From Heyndrickxia sp050281185 (GTDB lineage Bacteria > Bacillota > Bacilli > Bacillales > Bacillaceae_C), in contig NZ_JBNNWS010000011.1 in assembly GCF_050281185.1 (NCBI RefSeq), positions 1-64,000 on the forward strand: DNA of 64,000 nucleotides. Reading direction: 5' to 3'. How positions within the stretch are numbered: the stretch's first letter is position 1; each line of letters begins with the position of its first letter. This document shows positions 46,005 through 54,760 of this stretch, piece by piece. A program made the translations under genes and the position numbers. A model generated the notes under the pieces. It saw nothing but the letters and a program-made list of their open reading frames with translations, was not told the DNA's origin and searched no databases.

Positions 46005-46101
46005 GTATCTTGTAATACAAAATAGTTGATTTTTATTTTTTTCTAAGCTATAGTGTATTACAAGATACATAATATTTTTTTAGGTTACTATCTTGTAATG
46101 C
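46005..46101 (+). promoter_or_regulatory. Triple operator of PadR operon 2
   Basis: GTATCTTGTAATAC at 46005-46018, its exact reverse complement GTATTACAAGATAC at 46055-46068, and CTATCTTGTAATGC at 46088-46101. The last lies directly before the ribosome site of the PadR gene. Three sites on both orientations in 97 bases strongly suggest cooperative autoregulation. Confidence 0.65.
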
Positions 46102-46116
46102 ATAGGAGTGGAGGTA

Positions 46117-46458
46117 ATGTCGTCATCAACACAAATGCTGAAAGGAATATTAGAAGGTTGTTTGTTAGCTGTCATTGTTCGAGGGGAGACCTATGGATAT
46201 GAAATGATTGAGAAGTTAGAAGGATTTGGACTTAATATGGTCAGCGAAGGCAGTATATATCCTGTTTTAATGAGAATGCAGAAAGAAGGTTTAGTTACAA
46301 CTGAAATGAAATCTTCACCAAATGGTCCAAAAAGAAAATACTATTCAATCACAGAAGCTGGGGTAACGGTTTTAGCTGATTTTCAAGAAAGGTGGTTCGA
46401 GCTTTCAAAGGCCGTACACGCTTTATTTACCATCGATCTTAATAAAGGAGTGGAGTAG
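46117..46458 (+). CDS. PadR-family transcriptional regulator (operon 2)
   Basis: 113 residues from ATG 46117 (GGAGGT upstream; GTG 46108 is inside that site). LEGCLLAVIVRGETYGYEMI, SEGSIYPVLMRMQKEGLV (recognition helix), NGPKRKYYSITEAG (wing) and a C-terminal dimer helix ending LFTIDL. It is more distant from the PadR of operon 1. Next gene starts immediately after the stop. Confidence 0.88.
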   Translation: MSSSTQMLKGILEGCLLAVIVRGETYGYEMIEKLEGFGLNMVSEGSIYPVLMRMQKEGLVTTEMKSSPNGPKRKYYSITEAGVTVLADFQERWFELSKAVHALFTIDLNKGVE

Positions 46459-47220
46459 ATGTTATCAGATAAGGCAACTGAGTTTTTGGCAAATTTAAAT
46501 ATTTATTTACAGACATATGGAAAGAATGAAAAGGATATCAGAGAAATTGTAAATGAATTAGAAGATCATTTAATTCAAGCTGAAAAATCCGGAAAAAATA
46601 TAGATACAATAACTGGTGGGTCACCTAAAGCGTATATGAATCAGATAAAAAATGAAATGAACACTGATAGAAAAGAGATACTATCAACCTTATTTCTTTT
46701 TTTCTCTCTTGCTTTGGCTTATATCATATTACCTGATGCAATCAGAGGGCAAGCGTCCTTTACCATTATTGAAATAATCGGGAATATGTCTGCTATTATC
46801 ATTTCTATCGTGATGTTCGTTTGGTTATTTCGTTATGATAGTTCAAACACGATATCAAAAAGTAAGCAAATAGCAATGTTTTGGGTAATAGGTGCTGTTC
46901 CTTTTGCAATTTTTTTTGGTACACATTTCTTGAACAAATGGATGGGATTAAAACCAATATTTGAAGCAACACCTTTTCAAAATAGCTTGATTGCAGTCAT
47001 ATGTATCGTATTTTTAATTGGTTATGCTATTTTCGCAAAAACATGGTCAACAATTATTGTTCCATGTATTATTATTGCTCCTAATTTTATAGCTGAGCGA
47101 ATTACAGGCGCTCCAAAGGATCAATCTTTACTTACCTTGGGATTATTTTTTGGTGGAATAGTGCTTCTCCTATTGTATTTTTTTGTTAAAAACAAACGAG
47201 AAATGAAGGCTGTTAAATAA
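46459..47220 (+). CDS. HAAS-domain multispan membrane protein, PadR partner
   Basis: 253 residues. N-terminal helical HAAS domain (EFLANLNIYLQTYGKNEKDI, then NELEDHLIQAEKSGKN, up to about 75) and six or so membrane spans after it. Starts directly at the base after the PadR stop, so coupled expression is likely. In such pairs the membrane protein is thought to influence PadR or to be its main target. No enzymatic motif. Confidence 0.78.
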   Translation: MLSDKATEFLANLNIYLQTYGKNEKDIREIVNELEDHLIQAEKSGKNIDTITGGSPKAYMNQIKNEMNTDRKEILSTLFLFFSLALAYIILPDAIRGQASFTIIEIIGNMSAIIISIVMFVWLFRYDSSNTISKSKQIAMFWVIGAVPFAIFFGTHFLNKWMGLKPIFEATPFQNSLIAVICIVFLIGYAIFAKTWSTIIVPCIIIAPNFIAERITGAPKDQSLLTLGLFFGGIVLLLLYFFVKNKREMKAVK

Positions 47221-47231
47221 GCATATGATAA

Positions 47232-47266
47232 AAGCAGTGAGTTCCATATGTGAAATCTCACTGCTT
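47232..47266. terminator. Hairpin between PadR operon 2 and the convergent SRPBCC gene
   Basis: AAGCAGTGAG and CTCACTGCTT form a perfect 10-bp stem; read on the minus strand TTTTATC follows. Confidence 0.6.
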
Positions 47267-47288
47267 CCCCAGGTTGATAGTTGATACT

Positions 47289-47756
47289 TTATTTGGCGAT
47301 AGAATCCATATTTTCAGCAATCTCTTTCAATGCTTTTGCACGGAAAACAATAAACCTATGCATATACTTTTTCAAAAACAAGATATCAGCCATATTCCCG
47401 ATTAAACCGAAAGGGGACTTATATTGAAATGTATCAGTCATAATAGTTCCATCGGTTACCTCAGAAAACTGATGTATGTGAATAAAGGAATGAAAGGCAC
47501 CATTTAACATAATATCAACAAATTGGTATGGCTTTTGCATTTCTGTAACCTTGGCTGTCAGTCTCTGCTTGACACCAAAGTGAAAAGCTTCCCATGTAAC
47601 GGTATCTCCTACCTCTAACAACCCCTTTGTTACCCCACCAACAGCTCTTTCTTTCGTATCTGAAGTAGTTTGAGTATGAATATCAACATTCCTTGCAAGA
47701 TCAAAACAAGCTTCGATAGGTGCTTTGATAAATTCTTGATGCTTGATGGTAGGCAT
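47289..47756 (-). CDS. SRPBCC family protein
   Basis: 155 residues with the helix-grip fold seen in polyketide-cyclase-like SRPBCC proteins: HQEFIKAPIEACFDLARNVD at the N-terminus, FGVKQRLTAKVTEMQKPYQF in the sheet, and KKYMHRFIVFRAKALKEIAE as the C-terminal helix. It binds an unknown hydrophobic ligand. AAAGGGAG then ATG. Next to a DJ-1 gene on the same strand with a 51-base gap; they may be one transcript. Confidence 0.8.
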   Translation of the reverse strand: MPTIKHQEFIKAPIEACFDLARNVDIHTQTTSDTKERAVGGVTKGLLEVGDTVTWEAFHFGVKQRLTAKVTEMQKPYQFVDIMLNGAFHSFIHIHQFSEVTDGTIMTDTFQYKSPFGLIGNMADILFLKKYMHRFIVFRAKALKEIAENMDSIAK

Positions 47757-47807
47757 TATTATTCTCCCTTTAAAAAACCTTCCTATTATTTTCTCACTAT
47801 TACGAAA

Positions 47808-48359
47808 TTACCTCGCCACTTGCTTAATAAATTCCCTCATAAGTCCAGGCAGGTCTGGCCACGCGTGTCCTGAAACAAGATTTCCGTCAACATGCAAAGG
47901 CTCGGTAATGTAGGTCGATCCAGCAGCTTCCACTTCAGGTTTACAAGCAATATAGGCTGTCATCTCTCTTCCTACGAGATATTCACGAACAGTAGTTAAC
48001 ACTAGGCTGGCATGACAGACAGCTGCAACAGGTTTATTTTCTTCAAAGAAGTGGGCAACAATTCCAGGAACATGCTCATTTAAGCGAATATATTCTGGTG
48101 CACGTCCACCAGGAATAATTAACCCATCATATTCCTCTGGATTCACTTCGTCGAAAGATGCATTAGCTTCAATTAAATATCCACCTTTTTCCGTATACGT
48201 ATCCCACCCGATAAAGTCATGTACAACAGTATTGAGTTTTTTCTTAGATGGAGCGGCAATGGTAACGTCAAATCCTTCTTCCAAACACCTAAAATAAGGA
48301 TAGTAGATTTCTAATGCTTCAACTGCGTCTCCGGCAATAATTAAAATCTTTTTTGACAT
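47808..48359 (-). CDS. DJ-1/PfpI family protein
   Basis: 183 residues. Nucleophile Cys in AAVCHASLVL, the Glu region near the N-terminus (DAVEALEIYYPY), GLIIPGGRAPEYIRL, and ending VSGHAWPDLPGLMREF. Members are deglycases/glyoxalase III, chaperones or proteases of the PfpI type; the exact role is not resolved. GAGGAGGG before ATG. Confidence 0.85.
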   Translation of the reverse strand: MSKKILIIAGDAVEALEIYYPYFRCLEEGFDVTIAAPSKKKLNTVVHDFIGWDTYTEKGGYLIEANASFDEVNPEEYDGLIIPGGRAPEYIRLNEHVPGIVAHFFEENKPVAAVCHASLVLTTVREYLVGREMTAYIACKPEVEAAGSTYITEPLHVDGNLVSGHAWPDLPGLMREFIKQVAR

Positions 48360-48586
48360 GAAAAACCCTCCTCAAATATAGGAATTAATTATATGAATAC
48401 ACTTCAACAAAATATATGAAAATCCTTTTAGAAAAATGTAAATTTTTAACGCAATATATTTGACTGGAAATGAGATGTGTTTTTATAATAAAGAAAGTCT
48501 GATTTAGAGACCTTTAAGAGTCATTTTTATTTAAAGGATTCATAAACTATGTTAAATATTTCTTATGGTAAAGGTGGGATACAATC

Positions 48587-48766
48587 ATGCCAGTAAAAGT
48601 AACGATGGCTAATGGCAAGGAATATTTAGTTGATACACATATTGATGAATTTATGAAAAAAGTCACTAATCAAATGGGACTTATGACAAATGTTATTCAA
48701 AAATTTGGGAATTTAATCATTAATCCGACCTTTATCTCATCTGTAGAGGTAATTGATCGAGACTAA
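48587..48766 (+). CDS. Small conserved-looking hypothetical protein (59 aa)
   Basis: ATG 48587 is well placed behind AAGGTGGGA and the frame ends in TAA at 48764. Sequence begins MPVKVTMANGKEYLVDTHID and ends ISSVEVIDRD; it has balanced charge and looks like a small beta-rich domain. A strong terminator follows at 48803. Function unknown. Confidence 0.6.
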   Translation: MPVKVTMANGKEYLVDTHIDEFMKKVTNQMGLMTNVIQKFGNLIINPTFISSVEVIDRD

Positions 48767-48802
48767 GTTAAATAATTTACTAGTTTTATATGCACCTTAT
48801 AA

Positions 48803-48844
48803 AAGATGATTAGTTCAACAAAGGAACTAATTGTCTTTTTTTTA
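48803..48844 (+). terminator. Terminator of the 59-residue gene
   Basis: AAGATGATTAGTTC pairs (two G-T wobbles) with GAACTAATTGTCTT and a T-run follows. Confidence 0.8.
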
Positions 48845-48951
48845 TGCCAGAAAGTGGTGAATATCTTATACTTCTAACCGCCAAATTTGTAATCATTCCA
48901 ATTTTATCGGAAAATAAAAGCTGGTTAGAAAATCTCAGGTGAGGTGGAGAA

Positions 48952-50451
48952 ATGGACAAGCATACATATTTAGCACATGATGCGGTAGGTCTTGCAAACT
49001 TAGTCAAAAAGAAAGAGGTTTCACCAAAAGAACTAGTTGAAACAGCTTTTGAACGATTAGAAGAAGTAAATCCGTTATTAAATGCTGTTGTTAGAACCCG
49101 TTATGAAAAAGTTTTGGAGGAAGCGGAGCAACTACATATTGAAGATAAGCCTTTTGCTGGAGTGCCAATATTGCTAAAGGATATATCACAATCTATTAAA
49201 GGGGAGCCGCTTACCTCGGGATCCAAACTTTTTATCGATAATATAGCTAGACAAGATTCAAACTATGTGGCTCGTCTGCGCCAAGCTGGATTTCTTTTTT
49301 TAGGCCACACGAATACACCTGAGTTTGGCTTAAAAAATATTACCGAGCCTGAAATACATGGACCGACTCGAAATCCATGGGATACACAATACTCATCAGG
49401 CGGGTCAAGCGGCGGGGCCGCAGCAAGTGTTGCTTCTGGAATTGTGCCGATAGCTGGTGCAAGTGATGGGGGAGGATCAATTCGCATTCCTGCTTCCTTT
49501 ACAGGCCTTTTTGGATTAAAGCCCACTCGGGGAAGAACACCGGTAGGACCTGGAGTCGGACGCCAATGGCAAGGTGCTTCCATAGATTTTGTTTTATCTC
49601 GATCTGTTCGTGACAGTGCTGCCCTTTTGGATGTATTACAAACGATTCAGCCTGAAGCTGCATTTCAAACACCGTTGTTTCCAGGAAGTTATTTTGAGGA
49701 AATCAAAAAACAGACTAAACAAAAGTTTCGAATTGCATTTACGACTCAGTCACCCGTTGACACTCCTGTTAGTGAAGAAGCTCGGCATGCTATATATAAA
49801 ACAGTTCAATGGCTAGAAGAACAAGGGCATGAAGTGGAAGAAAGAACTAATAATGTTGATGGAATCCGACTGATGGAAAACTATTATATAATGAATAATG
49901 GCGAGATTGCAGGAATGGTCGATTCAATAGAAAAAGCGCTAGGGAGAGCTATAACTGCTAAAGATATGGAGATTGTGGCCTGGGTATTAAACGTTGCAGG
50001 TAAATCAGTAACAGCAGCTGAATTTACCCAAAGCATAGCGGAGTGGGATGTCGCTGCTGCTCAAATGGCAGAATTCCATCAAACTTATGATCTATTTATC
50101 ACTCCAGCAACAGCTTACTCAGCTCCAAAGATTGGTGAGCTAACACAGACAGAAATAGAAATTGCTGAGTTAATGAAAATTAGCGAATTAACAAAGGCTG
50201 ATCAACTGAAATTTGTATATGACATGTTTGAACCAAGCTTAACTTATACACCGTTTACACAGCTCGCAAACTTAACTGGGCAGCCAGCAATATCGATACC
50301 TGTCCATCTTACTAATAAAGGCCTACCACTTGGAGTACAATTTATGGCACCGAAAGGGAAAGAAGACTGGTTATTAAATATTGCTTATCAAATAGAGCAA
50401 TCCGACCTATGGATTGGAATGAAAGGGAATCCGATGTACCCGGCAGTGTAA
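48952..50451 (+). CDS. Amidase signature family enzyme
   Basis: 499 residues. Catalytic Lys in PILLKDIS (about 73), cis-Ser in SSGGSSGGAAASVASG (about 150) and nucleophile Ser in SDGGGSIRIPASFTG (about 175). The GLFGLKPTRGRTPVGPG segment follows as in typical amidases. Hydrolyses an unidentified amide; the group includes GatA, nylon-oligomer and aryl-amide hydrolases, and the missing GatC/GatB neighbours argue against GatA. GAGGTGGAG then ATG. Confidence 0.88.
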   Translation: MDKHTYLAHDAVGLANLVKKKEVSPKELVETAFERLEEVNPLLNAVVRTRYEKVLEEAEQLHIEDKPFAGVPILLKDISQSIKGEPLTSGSKLFIDNIARQDSNYVARLRQAGFLFLGHTNTPEFGLKNITEPEIHGPTRNPWDTQYSSGGSSGGAAASVASGIVPIAGASDGGGSIRIPASFTGLFGLKPTRGRTPVGPGVGRQWQGASIDFVLSRSVRDSAALLDVLQTIQPEAAFQTPLFPGSYFEEIKKQTKQKFRIAFTTQSPVDTPVSEEARHAIYKTVQWLEEQGHEVEERTNNVDGIRLMENYYIMNNGEIAGMVDSIEKALGRAITAKDMEIVAWVLNVAGKSVTAAEFTQSIAEWDVAAAQMAEFHQTYDLFITPATAYSAPKIGELTQTEIEIAELMKISELTKADQLKFVYDMFEPSLTYTPFTQLANLTGQPAISIPVHLTNKGLPLGVQFMAPKGKEDWLLNIAYQIEQSDLWIGMKGNPMYPAV

Positions 50452-50471
50452 TTGAAGCTTATCTGAATACT

Positions 50472-50511
50472 AAAAAAGCTATCTTTGTTTGGATTAAAGG
50501 ATAGCTTTTTT
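50472..50511 (+). terminator. Terminator of the amidase gene
   Basis: AAAAAAGCTATC and GATAGCTTTTT form the stem; T-rich on both strands, so it may also serve the convergent gene. Confidence 0.8.
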
Positions 50512-50555
50512 AGCGTGACAAATCTCACATACTGTTACCAAAGGTACATTTGCTT

Positions 50556-51167
50556 TTATAAAGGCTTTTTAAGATATTTATTATGCAATTTTGAAAGTAT
50601 TAATAAACAAAGAATCCCACCAAGTAATGATAAAGACATATCCCATTGAGAATCCCATATATCACCTTGAGTCCCTAGAAAGTCTTTAGTCGATTTTCCG
50701 AAAATTTTAGAAGCGAGCCATTCAAGGATTTCATATAAGGAGGAAATGGCTAGTACAATTGATAACGTGATAAAGATTAGCCATTTTGAAGGCTGAAGAC
50801 ATGATGTTCTAATTAATATTTCACGAATGATAATGGCAAAAAATCCTTTAGCAAAGTGGCCAAATCGATCATAATTATTTCTATGTGAGTGAAATACATC
50901 TTTTATCCAATTAAATAAGGGGACTCTTTCATATATATAGTGACCTCCGATGAAGACGAAGATTGATAAAACAGTAATGATAATATAGGAAAGAGTGGTA
51001 AACCGAAAACGTTTATAGGTAAAAATTAATATTAATAATCCTATTGTGACAGGACTAACCTCTAAAACCCATGTAAAATAATCAGTAGTTTTAATAGATG
51101 ACCATATAAAAGCGCCAATAATTATTAGTAGTAAAATGAAATGTGAAACTTTTATACGATTAAACAT
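50556..51167 (-). CDS. DUF2238 (YjdF-like) membrane protein
   Basis: 203 residues with about six spans. HSHRNNYDRFGHFAKGFFAI, ISSLYEILEWLASKIFGKST and LGTQGDIWDSQWDMSLSLLG are characteristic of the YjdF/DUF2238 family. The clustered Asp/Glu/Arg residues around these helices suggest an intramembrane polar site, but no activity is known. GGAGGAATA before ATG. Confidence 0.78.
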   Translation of the reverse strand: MFNRIKVSHFILLLIIIGAFIWSSIKTTDYFTWVLEVSPVTIGLLILIFTYKRFRFTTLSYIIITVLSIFVFIGGHYIYERVPLFNWIKDVFHSHRNNYDRFGHFAKGFFAIIIREILIRTSCLQPSKWLIFITLSIVLAISSLYEILEWLASKIFGKSTKDFLGTQGDIWDSQWDMSLSLLGGILCLLILSKLHNKYLKKPL

Positions 51168-51317
51168 TATTATTCCTCCTAACTAAGCAATAGTTTCTCC
51201 CAATAAAGAAATTTCATTAGAGTTTTTATATAGATTGGAAATTAGTTAAAAGTAAAAGAGGAAGTGTAGGCCTATCGAATTATTTTTTGGAAAATTTTTA
51301 TAAATTCTAAAAAGAGG

Positions 51318-51326
51318 TGCTATAAT
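51318..51326 (+). promoter_or_regulatory. Extended -10 promoter of toxin locus 1
   Basis: TGCTATAAT, followed within 20 bases by the leader pairing segment GCAGGGTGG (51342-51350). The same promoter motif precedes locus 2 (55130-55138). Confidence 0.6.
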
Positions 51327-51387
51327 GATAAGGACACAGTTGCAGGGTGGTAGTGGTCACTCCTTTAGTGAAGGGGGGTGATTACTA

Positions 51388-51486
51388 TTGATCACAGTTT
51401 ACGAAGCGTTAACGCTAATGCTCACTTTTGGGTCATTAATCGTAGCCGTGATTACCATTGTTATTTCTCTTGAGAAAAGAAAATAA
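51388..51486 (+). CDS. Holin-like small toxin, locus 1 (32 aa)
   Basis: TTG start nine bases after AAGGGGGG. The 32-residue peptide starts with ITVYEALTLM, has a hydrophobic helix (LIVAVITIVISL) and ends in a basic tail, matching the TxpA/BsrG/BsrE putative holin-like toxins of Bacillus type I toxin-antitoxin loci. Leader GCAGGGTGG (51342-51350) is fully complementary to CCACCCTGC (51488-51496) right after the stop, the kind of long-range pairing that silences full-length toxin mRNA. An antisense RNA would be expected to overlap the 3' part; I cannot identify its promoter. Inserts in the membrane if expressed. Confidence 0.72.
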   Translation: MITVYEALTLMLTFGSLIVAVITIVISLEKRK

Positions 51487-51562
51487 CCCACCCTGCCTAG
51501 GCCGTAGTTGGGGTGAGCTATTCTTCCTCATGGGCCACTGCACATCATGCAGTAGCTGTGTT

Positions 51563-51596
51563 AAGGAACATTGGTGTACACCAATGTTCCTTTTTT
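51563..51596 (+). terminator. Terminator of toxin locus 1
   Basis: AAGGAACATTGGTG and CACCAATGTTCCTT form a near-perfect stem with a six-T tail. Confidence 0.88.
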
Positions 51597-51776
51597 GTCT
51601 AGCTCCAGCGCCTATCGGCTAGCGGATTTCTCCGTCTCCTCCCTACGATAAGTCAACATCAGGTGAAATTTGAAGTGCCAATTTCACTAGCTCGTTAACT
51701 ACCTCGCAGTGTTTCCTTTATCTCAGTCGAAGACTACGAAATCCGTACACTAGCGCTGCGGCGCTTTCGCTTTTCT
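51597..51776 (+). repeat. Dispersed repeat, copy 3 (180 bp)
   Basis: Starts GTCTAGCTCCAGCGCC immediately after the toxin terminator and ends GCGCTTTCGCTTTTCTT. Compared with copies 1 and 2 it has an extra segment of about 28 bases around 51663-51690 that is itself a hairpin (GTGAAATT..AATTTCAC). It occupies the region upstream of selD. Confidence 0.85.
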
Positions 51777-51906
51777 TATTATATTCTGCTAATTCCATTA
51801 TATACAATTTACAGTAAGACGTGTAGTCAATTCATTCATTATGCAATTTTTGACTTTGTGTTCTATAATAATAAGTAAATAGCTTTAAAAGAAAGGGTGT
51901 TGTCTA

Positions 51907-52956
51907 ATGACAAACACAAATACTATTAAACTTACTTCACTATCTACCAAAGGAGGCTGTGGCTGTAAAATCGGTCCAGCAGATTTGGCAGCCGTGATCC
52001 GAACTTTGCCACCGGCCGTTCCAAATCCGGATTTATTAGTAGGCTTAGACACAAGTGATGATGCTGGAGTCTATCGATTAAGTGACGATTTAGCAATCGT
52101 ACAAACTGTTGATTTTTTTACACCAATTGTTGATGATCCTTATTCGTTTGGTCAGATTGCTGCAGCAAATGCAATTAGTGATATATATGCTATGGGAGGA
52201 AAGCCTCTTACTGCATTGAATATTGTTGCCTTTCCAATTCATACATTGGACAAAGAAATTCTAGCAGATATTTTACGTGGTGCAGGGGATAAGTTAAAAG
52301 AAGCAGGTGTAACTCTTGTAGGTGGTCACTCAATAGATGATAAAGAACCAAAATTTGGTCTAGCGGTTACTGGAATTGTCCATCCTGATAAAGTACGTAC
52401 AAATGCGGGTGCAAGACATGGGGATAAATTGATTTTAACAAAACCTATTGGTGTAGGAATAATGACGACATCCATAAAACGTGATCTTCTAACTGAAGAA
52501 GAAATTGCCCGTGTGACAAATGTCATGACAACTTTAAATAAAACTGCCGCTGAAACGATGGAATCCTATAATGTCCATGCATGTACAGATGTAACCGGAT
52601 TTGGATTGCTGGGACATGCTACAGAATTGGCAAAAGGAAGTAATACTGGGCTTCGCATATATAAAGAACAAGTGCCAATACTGCCTCGTGTAAGGGAGTT
52701 AGCTGAAGCAGGCGCAATACCCGGCGGGACTAAAAATAATTATGCTCACATTGAAAAAAATGTTACTTTCCCAGAAACGATGGATCAAATTGATCAATGG
52801 ATATTATGTGATGCTGTTACATCAGGCGGGCTCTTAATTTCAGTTGCAGGTGAGGAAGCAGAATCTCTCCTTTCCGATTTACAAAAAGCTGGGGTCGAGG
52901 CAGCTTTAATTGGTGGAGTAACTAGTGAAAACCCAGGTCATATAATAGTGATGTAA
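51907..52956 (+). CDS. selD: Selenide, water dikinase (selenophosphate synthetase)
   Basis: 349 residues. Makes monoselenophosphate from selenide and ATP. Active-site Cys18 and Lys21 in KGGCGCKIGPADL (corresponding to E. coli Cys17/Lys20), with cysteine and not selenocysteine. LDTSDDAGVYRL, VDFFTPIVDDPYSFGQIAA, NAISDIYAMGGKPL and ACTDVTGFGLLGHATEL are family signatures. AAGAAAGGGTG precedes ATG. The only selenium consumer next to it is mnmH; no selA or selB is in the window. Confidence 0.94.
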   Translation: MTNTNTIKLTSLSTKGGCGCKIGPADLAAVIRTLPPAVPNPDLLVGLDTSDDAGVYRLSDDLAIVQTVDFFTPIVDDPYSFGQIAAANAISDIYAMGGKPLTALNIVAFPIHTLDKEILADILRGAGDKLKEAGVTLVGGHSIDDKEPKFGLAVTGIVHPDKVRTNAGARHGDKLILTKPIGVGIMTTSIKRDLLTEEEIARVTNVMTTLNKTAAETMESYNVHACTDVTGFGLLGHATELAKGSNTGLRIYKEQVPILPRVRELAEAGAIPGGTKNNYAHIEKNVTFPETMDQIDQWILCDAVTSGGLLISVAGEEAESLLSDLQKAGVEAALIGGVTSENPGHIIVM

Positions 52957-53056
52957 TTTTATTATATATCCTATGTCATAGATCTTCTAAATCCGTAGTA
53001 AAGGCATGCACTACATATCAGTAATATTTGTCCTTGATCTAAAAGGAGGAAACATT

Positions 53057-54094
53057 GTGTTCCAGGATATTTCGATTAATGAATTACTTACTTTAAAAAA
53101 TAAAAACGAGCTTACAGTAATTGATGTACGTTCTCCTTCCGAATATAAAGATGCAACAATTCCTGGTAGTTTAAATATTCCTTTTTTTAATGACGAGGAA
53201 AGAGCAGAAATTGGGACAATTTATAAGCAAATTAGTCCACAAGCTGCCAAAGAAAGAGGACTTGAGATTGTCTCTGCCAAGCTCCCTGCCTTTGTAAAAG
53301 AATTTGCACAAATAAATGGTCAAAAAGCAGTTTTTTGCTGGCGTGGAGGAATGAGAAGTAAAACGTCAGCGACCGTTCTTTCATTAATGGGGATAAACGT
53401 CTTTCGATTAAATGGAGGCTATCGATCATATCGTAATTGGGTTGTAGGTACGTTAAAAACCTTAGAAATTAAACCTGAAGTCTTTGTGTTAAATGGATAT
53501 ACTGGCTCCGGAAAAACAACTATTCTCCGTCGTCTAAATGAAGAAGGTTTCCCAGTTTTAGATCTTGAAGGGATGGCAAAACATAGAGGATCCATATTTG
53601 GTCAAATTGGGTTAGAGCCAAATAATCAAAAAACATTTGATGCTTTACTTGTTGAAAACATTCTTCCTTTCCAACAATCACCTTTTATTTTATTTGAAGG
53701 GGAAAGCAAAAGGGTCGGCAAAGTTACACTCCCTGACTTTGTTGTTAAAAAAAAGGAACAGGGGCTTCAATTTTTTATCGAAATGCCAATAGAAGAACGC
53801 ATTCGTCATATATTGGAGGACTACCAACCATGGGAACACGAAGAAGAGTGCTTTGAAGCATTCACAAGAATTAAAAGGAGGATCCATACTCCTATTGCTA
53901 ATAAAATTGAATCAGATTTAAAATCAGAGGATTACTCTTCCGCAGTCGGACTTTTACTGGAATATTACTATGACCCATTATATGAACATACAGCAAAGCA
54001 ATATCCAGATGATCGTAAAATAACTATAAATGTAAACAACATAGAAGAAGCGATAGAATCTATTCGTAATCATTTAAGTGTAAAGCAAAATTAA
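53057..54094 (+). CDS. mnmH: tRNA 2-selenouridine synthase
   Basis: 345 residues from GTG 53057, which lies just after AAAAGGAGGA; the frame is open back to 53006 without a site. Two domains: rhodanese with ELTVIDVRSPSEYKDATIPG and the catalytic Cys in VFCWRGGMRSKT, then a P-loop domain GYTGSGKTTIL with FEGESKRVGKV. Replaces sulfur of 2-thiouridine at the wobble position of tRNAs with selenium, using selenophosphate. Follows selD by 100 bases; the two form a functional unit. Confidence 0.93.
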   Translation: MFQDISINELLTLKNKNELTVIDVRSPSEYKDATIPGSLNIPFFNDEERAEIGTIYKQISPQAAKERGLEIVSAKLPAFVKEFAQINGQKAVFCWRGGMRSKTSATVLSLMGINVFRLNGGYRSYRNWVVGTLKTLEIKPEVFVLNGYTGSGKTTILRRLNEEGFPVLDLEGMAKHRGSIFGQIGLEPNNQKTFDALLVENILPFQQSPFILFEGESKRVGKVTLPDFVVKKKEQGLQFFIEMPIEERIRHILEDYQPWEHEEECFEAFTRIKRRIHTPIANKIESDLKSEDYSSAVGLLLEYYYDPLYEHTAKQYPDDRKITINVNNIEEAIESIRNHLSVKQN

Positions 54095-54116
54095 AGTATA
54101 AATAGAAGGTGATAAA

Positions 54117-54704
54117 ATGAAAAGAGTTTGTGTATATGCAGGATCAAATTTAGGGGAAAAAGAAGAATATGCTGTCCAAGCTAAGGAGCTTGGACAATTG
54201 TTAATAAAGCATAATTTGGATTTAGTGTATGGCGGCTCATGTGTTGGATTAATGGGTGAGGTAGCTAATGAAGTTCTTAAAAATGGAGGGAATGTGATTG
54301 GTGTCATGCCCAAATCCCTATTTAAAGGTGAGATTGTTCACCAAGGTTTAACTGAATTGATAGAAGTCAACACAATGCATGAAAGAAAGGCAAAGATGAG
54401 TGAGCTATCCGATTGCTTTATCGCATTGCCAGGTGGTTATGGAACTTTCGAAGAATTATTTGAAGCGATTTGTTGGTCTCAAATCGGAATTCATCAGAAG
54501 CCAGTAGGTGTATTAAATATCGATCATTTTTACGATCCAATCATAAAAATGGTCGATCACGCTGCAAATGAGGGCTTCATGAATCCTTCAAACAAAGCTC
54601 TTCTTGTTTCAGCACCTAATGCTTTAGAATTATTGGAAAAACTAATAAACTACCAACGTCCAGAGATGGGACTTAAGTGGAAACAACTAGAAACAACAAA
54701 TTAA
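54117..54704 (+). CDS. LOG-family protein (lysine decarboxylase-like Rossmann fold)
   Basis: 195 residues. VCVYAGSNLGEKEEY, YGGSCVGLMGEVANEVL and PGGYGTFEELFEAICWSQIG form the LOG/TIGR00730 nucleotide-binding signature. The family hydrolyses N6-substituted adenosine monophosphates (cytokinin nucleoside phosphoribohydrolase) or plain nucleoside monophosphates. It is 22 bases downstream of mnmH with AAGGTGAT before ATG, so probably co-transcribed, although no mechanistic link is known. Confidence 0.88.
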   Translation: MKRVCVYAGSNLGEKEEYAVQAKELGQLLIKHNLDLVYGGSCVGLMGEVANEVLKNGGNVIGVMPKSLFKGEIVHQGLTELIEVNTMHERKAKMSELSDCFIALPGGYGTFEELFEAICWSQIGIHQKPVGVLNIDHFYDPIIKMVDHAANEGFMNPSNKALLVSAPNALELLEKLINYQRPEMGLKWKQLETTN

Positions 54705-54714
54705 AATGTTTAGG

Positions 54715-54756
54715 GGGCTGTCTGAGAATTTTAATTTTCAGACAGTCTCTTTATTT
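54715..54756 (+). terminator. Terminator of the selD-mnmH-LOG operon
   Basis: CTGTCTGAGAA-TTTTAA-TTTTCAGACAG, followed by TCTCTTTATTTT. Confidence 0.75.
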
Positions 54757-54760
54757 TAAT

